From NCBI GenBank assembly GCA_025529335.1, contig JAMYHX010000707.1, positions 1 to 15,764 of the forward strand: a stretch of 15,764 nucleotides of DNA, in the 5' to 3' direction. Position numbers and translations under genes: made by a program. Origin of the DNA: Rhizopus sp. PT2906. Taxonomy: Eukaryota; Mucoromycota; Mucoromycetes; Mucorales; Rhizopodaceae. This document shows positions 8,981 to 15,764 of the stretch, piece after piece (the first letter of the stretch is position 1; every line of letters starts with the position of its first letter). The notes under the pieces were generated by a model, which saw nothing but the letters and a program-made list of their open reading frames with translations, was not told where the DNA came from and did not search any database.

Positions 8981-10562
8981 TTATGAAGAAGACGACGTGT
9001 CAATATATGCAGAAAGAGAAAAGGTATCAAGAACGCAACTATTAGAATTCCACACTGTGTGGAAAGGCTGACTTTCAAACGGCAGCAAGATAAACGACTG
9101 TGTTGAAGGCAAGCTCGAAAGGGTATATAAACGCGTTGTCGAATCCGAGATGGTTCCTTTCACCTTGGCATAAGTTCGTAGATGATCCGCGACTTCAGCT
9201 CTTCGAGCCACAATGTATCCTGTCACTCGACGATCCAAGGGCACAGAAAATTCGAGTGCGTCATGAATGGGCTGCAGTGCTGTACATATATCATTTGCAT
9301 TTGGTCGGTTCTCTGGCCGTGGCTCCATACAAGCTACATACAGTTTCTGATACCACTCTGGCAATCCTGGTACAGGCTCGACACGATAGACGTGATCCTC
9401 TGGTTCTCCATTCTTATGATTGCCGTCTAGCAAAACATCGGACGAAGGAAAGATGACTTTGCTTACCAACTGCCAGATAATCACGCCTAGACTATAAATG
9501 TCTGATTTCTCTGTATATACTCCCTGACGAACCTCTGGAGCAACGTAGGGAAGTCGTCCATAGACAGCCTTTGTAATAGCCGTGACCGAGGAGGATTCCC
9601 GTGCAGGTGTGGCAAATCGATAGTCAACCAAAAAATAGTCTGAATCTGTGCATACAATGTTGCGCAGATGCACGTTACGATGACATATACCCACTTTATG
9701 CAAATCAGCCAAATTGGCTGCAAGACGTAAGATGGTACCTGTAATTGTCTTGAGGTCGAGGTCTCCCAAGGGTAGCTGTGCCATGTGATCTTCGAGATTA
9801 CCGTCGTTGCTGAATTTCATGACCATCATTAAATCTCCAGTTGTTTCACATACAGTTAAGCCTTGAAAGAGTAAAGGCAAGAAAGCCCTGGACTGAACAG
9901 AGATCTATCAAGATGAATAAGAAGACGAGTGGTTATTTGCATACACGATTACCATATAAATCATTCAACTTGCCTCATTCAATATCTTGTCATCCACAAT
10001 CTTTAATGCCATCTTAACAGGCTGAAAATCGTATGCAGGTGTCATTGTGACAGAATAAACAGCTGAGAACCCACCAGCACCGATGAATTGCATTCTCGAA
10101 AACCATGACCATGGGAACCACTGCATATACTTGTCAAGACTCTCTTGATAGATATGTTGAACCGCTTTACGCGCTCGAGGATGTCCAATAGATGCAATGA
10201 CCTGCTCTTGTCCGTATTTTTCACCCAGTGACTTAAACGATAACTGTTGTCTCCAAACGAGCACCCAATCCTGTAAGATGATTAGTATACGTATTTATCA
10301 TATTTTTTTTTCTTACAAGTGCATGATCAAAATTAACACCGTTTTCTATATAAGCAAGGCATGTATCTCTAACCGTCTGAGCTATAGCCTCATTCAAATT
10401 CTGCTGTTGCATATATTGATTCTTTGGGGCAATCAATCTGTCCAAACCGAATATCTCTGGATAAAGTTCAATCAACTGTGTCACGGCCGCCTTTGTTTGA
10501 CTCTGTAACTCATCGTGTAGCTGTTGTGAATAAATGCGGTCAATTTCACTTTCGTCCATCAT
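8981..10562 (-). CDS. Protein-kinase-like protein, predicted pseudokinase
   Basis: Inferred exons on the minus strand: 10562-10317, 10270-9974, 9904-8981; product 488 aa. Residues 1-135 are a helical N-terminal region without a recognised domain. The kinase domain follows: glycine loop GAGGFSAV at 146-153, VAIK-type MALK with Lys172, Glu in KILNE at 177-181, catalytic-loop position CHRNVHLRN at 255-263, DYR at 275-277 in place of DFG, APE at 303-305, then SDIYSLGVIIWQLV and ENRPNANDI of the C-lobe. The HRD aspartate is Asn258, and the lysine after it is missing; the metal-binding Asp275 is kept. Phosphotransfer is therefore doubtful and a scaffold or regulatory role is inferred. Intron 1 is GT-AG (46 bp); intron 2 fits only as GC-AG (69 bp), giving the natural join LNE-ISVQSRAF. 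About 90 residues after the domain are Ser/Thr-rich. Start chosen at the first of two adjacent ATGs. Confidence 0.88.
9905..9973 (-). other. GC-AG intron in the pseudokinase gene
   Basis: The donor reads GAG|GCAAGT and the acceptor CTTGATAG. GCAAGT after AG is the standard donor for the minor GC-AG class. Splicing here keeps the frame and joins KILNE to ISVQSRAFLP, the expected passage from helix C to the next strand. Using the nearby GT four bases on would break the frame, and reading through meets TGA at once. Confidence 0.65.
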
Positions 10563-10800
10563 TGATACTCTTTTAGAAAGATGTTAAGAAAGCCTTTCTT
10601 TCTTCTTCCCTTTTATGAAAAAGAAGAAGAAAAAGGGGAAAAGAAAAGACGGGAAAAAAGATGTTAAATACAATATAAAATGGAGATAGAAATCGTCACA
10701 AGATTTGTTGTGTATTTTCAGGTGATACAAATAAGCTTTGATTGGTTTCAAGGGTAATTCTGAAGAGAAAATTTTCCCAGTAGAAAGGGAATAGGTTTTA

Positions 10801-11007
10801 TTATTTCATTGCCTGCCTTGTGTAGGCATACAGTTTACATTCTAGACTGTGAAGTGGAGAGTCAGCATGGGCACGTTCACTTAGATAACTTTGAACTCCC
10901 ATAGCCAAATTCAGTAAAGATTCGTCTTTACGCTCGTCTAATGCATTTTCGGCATTGTTTTTACTGGTTTGTATTTGACGTCTTGCTTTGTTTTTGGATG
11001 GGATCAT
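10801..11007 (-). CDS. Small protein, paralogue of the next gene (68 aa)
   Basis: An unrecognised 68-aa protein. The N-terminal 28 residues are basic and polar (SKNKARRQIQTSKNNAEN). The C-terminal 40 residues (about 29-68) form the core shared with the neighbour at 11177-11503: ESLLNLAMGVQSYLSE, then DSPLHSLECKLYAYTRQ. This looks amphipathic and helical. A TATA-like element lies 62-67 bases upstream on the minus strand. The conserved core in two adjacent, independently diverged copies is the main reason to call it a real gene; length alone would not be enough. No signal peptide or membrane span. Confidence 0.62.
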   Translation of the reverse strand: MIPSKNKARRQIQTSKNNAENALDERKDESLLNLAMGVQSYLSERAHADSPLHSLECKLYAYTRQAMK

Positions 11008-11068
11008 TTAATCAAAAAAAAAAGAAGAGTTAAAAGAAAGAAACAATTCCTTTAACTATAATTGCTAT

Positions 11069-11074
11069 TTTATA
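11069..11074 (-). promoter_or_regulatory. TATA-like element of the 68-aa gene
   Basis: TATAAA on the minus strand, 62-67 bases before the ATG at 11007. The same arrangement is found before the paralogue, which strengthens both slightly. Confidence 0.4.
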
Positions 11075-11176
11075 TTCAAGGAGAGCATCGTTCTGGGAAG
11101 GAGAAGAAAAAAAAAAAACGAGTGTTGCTTTATTTTTACAATTTACACAGTTTGTACATTGATTTTCTTTTTAAAG

Positions 11177-11503
11177 CTAAAGGTCATACACTCTTTGTCT
11201 TATATAGGTATACATCTTGTATTGAAGGTTATAAAGCGGAGAGTCAGTGACTGTACCATTCAATATCTTGGCCTGTTCTGCCAAATAGCTTTGAACACCC
11301 ATTATTAAGTCGAGTAAGGGATCATCTTCGTATTCGTCTTGTTCGTCTTCTACATAAAGCTGATCTTGATAGTCTGCTTCTGTAATAGCTTCCATAATAC
11401 AATTATCATAATTAAAGTAACATCCTTGTTCTTCTTGACTGATGTAACCATAACAACCCTTTTGTTCGTTGTTAACACTGTTTATGGTTTGATGACTATT
11501 CAT
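11177..11503 (-). CDS. Small acidic protein, paralogue of the preceding gene (108 aa)
   Basis: An unrecognised 108-aa protein. The frame is open further upstream to 11566, but the ATG at 11503 is preferred: the DNA before it is a pyrimidine-rich leader, and a TATAAA lies 80 bases upstream. Residues 1-35 are Asn/Gln/Cys-rich with two similar short repeats (KGCYGY and QGCYFN). Residues 37-62 are strongly acidic (VEDEQDEYEDD). The C-terminal core at 62-104 reads DPLLDLIMGVQSYLAEQ, then TDSPLYNLQYKMYTYIRQR, matching the 68-aa neighbour. The two share orientation and are 169 bases apart, consistent with tandem duplication. It could be a lineage-specific regulatory or structural protein; no function can be assigned. 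Confidence 0.68.
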   Translation of the reverse strand: MNSHQTINSVNNEQKGCYGYISQEEQGCYFNYDNCIMEAITEADYQDQLYVEDEQDEYEDDPLLDLIMGVQSYLAEQAKILNGTVTDSPLYNLQYKMYTYIRQRVYDL

Positions 11504-12873
11504 TATACAAGAAAGGGAGAAGACGTCAAGAAAGAATAAAGATGTACGATAAAAAAGTAAAGACAAATATTAACGACTTTTCTTTATATGAAAAGTTATA
11601 TTAAAAAATGAAAAAGCAAAAAAAAAGAGGAATAATACATCATTTTGTCTTCAAGGACTTGTTTGTTTATAGTGTTGTTTATGCAGGTGCAAAAAAAGTA
11701 GGAGTAAGAGTGATACAAGACACAATGCAATCATGCCTGCTGTTCGTACGACTTGTATTATCCGAAAAAAGCCTTATGAACGTTACTGTAAGGAAATGAT
11801 TACAAGATAATGAAAAGGTAATTCTTTATCTTGGTATCCTAATAGCATTTTCCTCCCCTGTATTTCTCTCAGATGTCCAATCGATTCATTGAGCTTTGAT
11901 TCTCCTTAATATGCTTGATTGGATCATTTCATTTCATTATCTTTTACTATTAATATCTACGTGTATAAAACTTGGCATTGTACTGCAGATCTTCATTATT
12001 CCTGCTTATTACCAACCTAGTTTACAATTGTCAATAGGATCTGCATAAAGAAAGAAACTAAATGTTTGTTATTAAATATTCTCGTGCTTCTGTGAACCAT
12101 ACACGCGTTGATATAGCGTCATTTCTTTAATCCTATTTGTTTTTTTTTTTTTTCCTTTCAGATATTTAAGACACTTACGTAACGGAACACAAATTACAAG
12201 TACGCGTACCATAGCATGCGGGAATTTCTTGAGGTAATGAACAGTTAGAACTCGTCAATGAAGTTTTTTCCCAGGGTAATACAGCGCACTTATATAAAAA
12301 TGATATGATTGTAGTTGTTTTAACATACATGCATTTACCCAATCGACTTCAAAATGAAATAAAGATTACAACCAAGGAATACTACATCGTAGAGAACTAT
12401 CGATGGATCATTTAGAGTCACATGCCTAGAGCTTTGTTAAACCTAGTAGAAAGTGACGGATCTATGCTTTAACTGTAAAACAAATTGAGCGAGTTTAGAG
12501 TCATTACTACATGATAAACCGAGCCTCTTTGGTACTATGATCAACAGGAACGGCTGGGCTGAGAACATTGCCTGGTAGAACTAAAGTAAGAAAAAGCCCT
12601 TGTTATTTTAGTATTTGCTGATTGTATACAATGCCAACGCAGCCTACAGCGTTCATCAGGCTTAGTAAACAAAAAGGATACATATTTTCACAACTACGGT
12701 TCTTTAATAGATACAACTATTTAATAAAAAAATAATACAAAAAGTGGGCATTCCACAAAGATAAAAAGTGATACAGCAGTTGGATTCTGCGTTTATAAGA
12801 ATATGGTATAAGGAAAGTAGAATCTAACAAATGATCGACGAACAGTGTGTACATTTCTTGGCTTTCTAGTAAC
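11504..12873. other. Intergenic stretch with exon-like pieces only
   Basis: No gene can be called with confidence. The left end is the promoter of the 108-aa gene. Further right are isolated exon-like segments: a plus frame bounded by strong splice signals at 12162-12233, and a possible two-exon minus-strand frame at 12443-12683. The last part is the 3' flank of the four-transmembrane gene. Confidence 0.45.
11583..11588 (-). promoter_or_regulatory. TATA box of the 108-aa gene
   Basis: TATAAA on the minus strand, 80-85 bases before the chosen ATG at 11503. It supports the shorter start, since a start at 11566 would leave only about 17 bases between the box and the ATG. Confidence 0.45.
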
Positions 12874-13739
12874 CTAGAAAAATTCGGTTTTACTAGGCGG
12901 TTCAGGAAAATCTTCCAAGTTCCTGAGCTTTTCATGCATGTTAGTTCTACGCAGACGTGTCGCATACGAACTGATGGCAGCGGCAAAGTAAAACTATAAA
13001 AGATTTTGAGCAAAGATTCAGCCATAAATGTATATTCATTGCCTTACCTGAATAAAGTTGACAAAGACAATAAGAACACAGAGAGCAATCATAAAGTTTC
13101 TGTAGTATCCTGAACAAGAGTCGATTGATTCATCTGGATTAAGAGCTGCACATCTGCCAATGATTTCAGTTCGCTGAACTGCGAGAACAACAATAACAGC
13201 AATAGACAGAATGGCCTCAATGAGGGCTGATGTCCAGTAAGCTAGTTTAAATGTGGCGACCATTTTACGATGTTGCTAAATTTAGTTTATGCATCAGCCA
13301 CTGAAACAGCCACATACAGATATGTACTTACTGTAATGCTTCCGATAACGCCAAATAGAGAACAAAAGGCGAATATGACAGAGAGGGCAATTGAAGTGTA
13401 GTGAACTCCTCTCATAGCAGGTGTGACATACGCGCCATCATCCTCATCTATATCCAGGAAATTATTTAGTAAAAAGAATCAGATACAAGCTTTAAGACTT
13501 ACTCAATCTCGGAATAACTAAGCATAAACCAACTGTTACAGCAATATAGAAAGCCTAAGATTGAACATTGTTAAAAGGCGGTTACTGTTTTTATGTCTAG
13601 TTTAAACATTACTGCTGATATTAAAGCAATCATCAAGACACCAGCTCTAATCATTCTGTATTAATACTTTTGTCTGTTTATGGTTGTTTATTATGCATTA
13701 CCGAACGGGGACGCAACAGCAACACTTGTATTGACCCAT
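12874..13739 (-). CDS. Four-transmembrane protein with N-terminal cysteine cluster
   Basis: Inferred minus-strand exons: 13739-13702, 13655-13613, 13554-13503, 13447-13332, 13275-13048, 12993-12874; five GT-AG introns of 46-58 bp; product 198 aa. The protein starts MGQYKCCCC, with a Gly2 that could be myristoylated and four cysteines suited to palmitoylation. Membrane spans: about 17-41, 62-83, 94-116 and 144-169. The loop between spans 3 and 4 has two cysteines (C125, C137) that could form a disulfide. The tail is charged and ends near PEPPSKTEFF. Both termini would be cytosolic. The topology resembles tetraspan or MARVEL-like fungal membrane proteins, but I see no tetraspanin CCG motif and assign no function. 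Every junction keeps the frame with good splice signals, so the gene structure is convincing. Confidence 0.86.
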
Positions 13740-13808
13740 ATTTGTTGTAAATAGAAAAACAAAAGGAAATAGTAAAAAGCTAAAAACCGAAAAATAAAAG
13801 AATAATAG

Positions 13809-13821
13809 CTTTATATTTATA
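13809..13821 (-). promoter_or_regulatory. TATA element of the four-transmembrane gene
   Basis: The minus strand reads TATAAATATAAAG, 70-82 bases before the ATG at 13739, with a T-rich leader between. The distance matches the TATA-to-ATG spacing of the other minus-strand genes here. Confidence 0.45.
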
Positions 13822-15764
13822 TGTTTGTATATATGCTTAGATCTATGCTAGCAAAGCCTCACACTGCCTTTTTTTTTTCTTTTGCTTCTTTTTTTGACAC
13901 TGTATTTTTTAATAGTGAAGCCCATGTGTGTTACCATGACGATAATAAATTTAGAAGAGCAAAGAAAATAGCTTGGGCTGATAAAAAAGTAAATTTCTAT
14001 TTTTGGGTTGTTTCTTCTGTGATTTTTTGTTCTGCTACTTGGTTACTATAAAGTGCCTAGTTATGATATACCAGATGAGTACATGCATTATATCAGCATT
14101 GTGGATAAGATTCTGAGATTTGATCCTATGGAAGTTGAAATAGCTCAAAATGATCTCTACGGATTGTAAGTTTAGAGTGACGCCATTGGGAAGAACCAGA
14201 CGCAAGCGAGAAGCTACTAGAACCATCAAAACTATTACCCAGGAACAATGAAGTATTATAGATAGCAATTGACTAGAAGAAGTGTCTATTAGCTTGGATA
14301 AATCACTTTTTTCGATTTTCGATAAGTGTTTTGCTCTTGTGCCAATGCTCCGAATTATGTAAGTGGAAGTCATACTGTGCTTTCAGTCTCAATTTACCAA
14401 ATGTTTGAAACCACTATTCACTTTTTTGAGTAATTTTGGACATCTGTGCAAGGTTAAATTGCCCAGAAAAAGGAGACTAGCTTGGTCAAAGGTTTGAAGC
14501 TAATTTTCTTAGTCTTTCGACTCAATTTTTGGTCAAAACAGTTATAAGTGTGTAAAGATGGTGATATCTCCTGTAGCAACACTGCATGCTGGGAAGTTGC
14601 CTGAATTTCAATATCCCAGGACAGACGACTCTTGTTTCTACATTCAGCAAGTGTATTTACAAAAGAATATCAAAGACAAAATTTAGAGTGTTCAACACTA
14701 GCAGTTAAAGCAATAGTTAGTAAAGCTATTCAATAAGGGGAGATTTATTTACAATATGAATGCTGATATAAAAGTAACTGATATAAAGCTAGCTTTAGCG
14801 CACAAGCGTCATCACACAGTATAATATTTATTCATCTTCTTGCTCGTCAGACTCATCTTTTACATTTCCGGAACTGGACATTGGATTACAGGTAAAATAT
14901 ACTGATTAATGACTGCATTGATGTTTATTTATAGTGCTTGTTATTATTTGCTTTATTGTATTTAGCTACGTTCGACCTTGCTTATCATCGTAGTAAATGG
15001 CTCTGTTGTGATATGAACGCAACAAATAAAAGAAGTACAGCAAATGTATGTCGACAGGCCTCTACATAATTCCTGATGAAGAACAAGAAGAAAGAAGGAA
15101 ACAATGTTATGATAAAAGGCTCCTTTCATATTAGGAGTATTAGGTGTTCAATGAGAACTGAGGCTGACGTGTTATTATCATAAATCGTGTTTTATGGTCA
15201 ATCTTTTAGAGTAACCTCATACTATCAAGTATGTATAGAGTAAATATGACGCCTGTGTGATATTTTAGATGAATGGGAGGCGGTATATTTATAGTACGTA
15301 GAGGTAAATATTTAGTATTGATAGCCTATAGTAAGATTCTCTGTATATTAGGTTGATTGACTGCAAATTAACTCGGAAGGGTTGGATTAGAGACATTAAT
15401 AAATGAATGCTACTAAGGGTAACCATTAGATAAGATGGAAAAAGAAAACGCGTAACTTAACAACAAATTTGTAGTGTAATATCAATGTTAGGCGCATAAC
15501 ATCAATTTTTATAGCTGCAATCTCAAATGTAGTCCATACACTACACTCAGTCTAGCTTGTTGAATTTAGCCTTGATAAACTTGATTCAAGTTCCTTTGTT
15601 CCCTTTATAAAATTAAAAACATACATACAAGTTTTAATTGGCCAATCTAATTAAGGCGATTTAAAATTTTCAAGTGCGCAAATTGGCACCGCGTACATCA
15701 GTGTTCATTTCTTTTTTTAGATCAGACAACGTGAGGGGCTCCTTTTCGTGAGTCTTTTTTTATA
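13822..15764. other. Gene-poor right flank with possible decayed elements
   Basis: No intact gene is recognised in about 1.9 kb. A plus frame to 14051 and a minus frame at 14035-14373 are both open for 76-112 codons, and the minus one has weak transposase-like features. From 14560 to the end only short frames occur: a 42-codon plus frame from 14558 and a short acidic minus tail ending near 14833. The final 250 bases are AT-rich with CCAAT-like and TATA-like words and may be the promoter of a gene beyond the window. Confidence 0.45.
14035..14541 (-). pseudogene. Possible decayed Tc1-like element end and transposase N terminus
   Basis: On the minus strand the sequence from 14541 begins CTGTTTTGACCAAAAATTGAG, which looks like an element end next to a TA (14543-14544). 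About 170 bases later an ATG at 14373 opens a frame that includes RAKHLSKIEKSDLSKLID and ILHCSW, similar in layout to the helix-turn-helix of Tc1/IS630 transposases. Downstream the frame quickly loses likeness, and no opposite end was found. If real, it is a truncated fossil unrelated in sequence to the element at 5475-6791. The evidence is weak. Confidence 0.25.

Noticed and set aside
11504..11566. Upstream extension of the 108-aa protein to an ATG at 11566 (129 aa).
   Set aside because: The added residues are the translation of a pyrimidine-rich leader, and the start would lie only about 17 bases from the TATA box; the ATG at 11503 fits better.
13821..14051. 76-codon plus-strand open frame.
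   Set aside because: T-rich and rich in Phe, overlapping the promoter of the four-transmembrane gene; only a weak transposase-like stretch. Not called as a gene.
14558..14686. 42-codon plus-strand frame starting MVISPVATLHAGKLPEF.
   Set aside because: Short, with no recognised motif, no promoter signal and no paralogue in the window; cannot be told from chance.
14833..14883. Short acidic minus-strand frame ending DESDEQEDE and a stop.
   Set aside because: Too short (about 16 codons) and closed by an upstream stop; no intron join found that would make it the tail of a longer gene.
1..15764. tRNA, rRNA, CRISPR, integron or bacterial-type operon features.
   Set aside because: None seen. The spliceosomal introns and gene families show eukaryotic nuclear DNA, and no tRNA T-loop/acceptor pairing was found by eye.

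Overview
The window looks like nuclear DNA of a Mucorales-type fungus (Mucoromycota). The grounds are an AT-rich sequence, very short spliceosomal introns (46-69 bp wherever I could place them), a GPI-type chitin deacetylase of the kind abundant in chitosan-walled zygomycetes, and a decayed Tc1/mariner element with a GASCHTGG-type catalytic region. All splice sites were placed by eye from reading frame, splice consensus and remembered family sequence; no alignment or transcript data were available.

Layout, left to right. 1-1000: gene-poor, with an (AT)10 run. 1000-2590 (+): a six-exon tyrosine aminotransferase gene with a perfect Gcn4/Cpc1-type site and a TATA box directly upstream. 2904-4750 (+): an eight-exon chitin deacetylase with signal peptide, CE4 motifs, an acidic Asp-rich motif and a C-terminal GPI-type tail. 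4751-5474: intergenic, with a possible zinc-knuckle relic on the minus strand. 5475-6791: a 1.3 kb Tc1/mariner element with 21-bp perfect terminal inverted repeats and a transposase broken by frameshifts and a stop. 6927-7955 (+): an intronless 342-aa acidic, coiled-coil protein of unknown function. 7956-8980: no confident gene.

8981-10562 (-): a three-exon protein-kinase-like gene (488 aa) whose HRD aspartate reads as Asn and whose DFG reads DYR, so it is a predicted pseudokinase; its second intron is GC-AG. 10801-11007 and 11177-11503 (-): two adjacent small proteins sharing a C-terminal core of about 40 residues, a tandem duplication of a family I do not recognise. 11504-12873: mostly non-coding, with isolated exon-like pieces. 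12874-13739 (-): a six-exon, four-transmembrane protein (198 aa) with an N-terminal MGQYKCCCC. 13822-15764: gene-poor, with a possible second decayed Tc1-like remnant near 14035-14541.

The genes do not form a pathway. They look like an ordinary fungal neighbourhood of independent genes: amino-acid catabolism, cell-wall modification, a predicted signalling pseudokinase and a membrane protein. The best candidates for something undescribed are the paired small paralogues lying next to the pseudokinase, and the pseudokinase itself.
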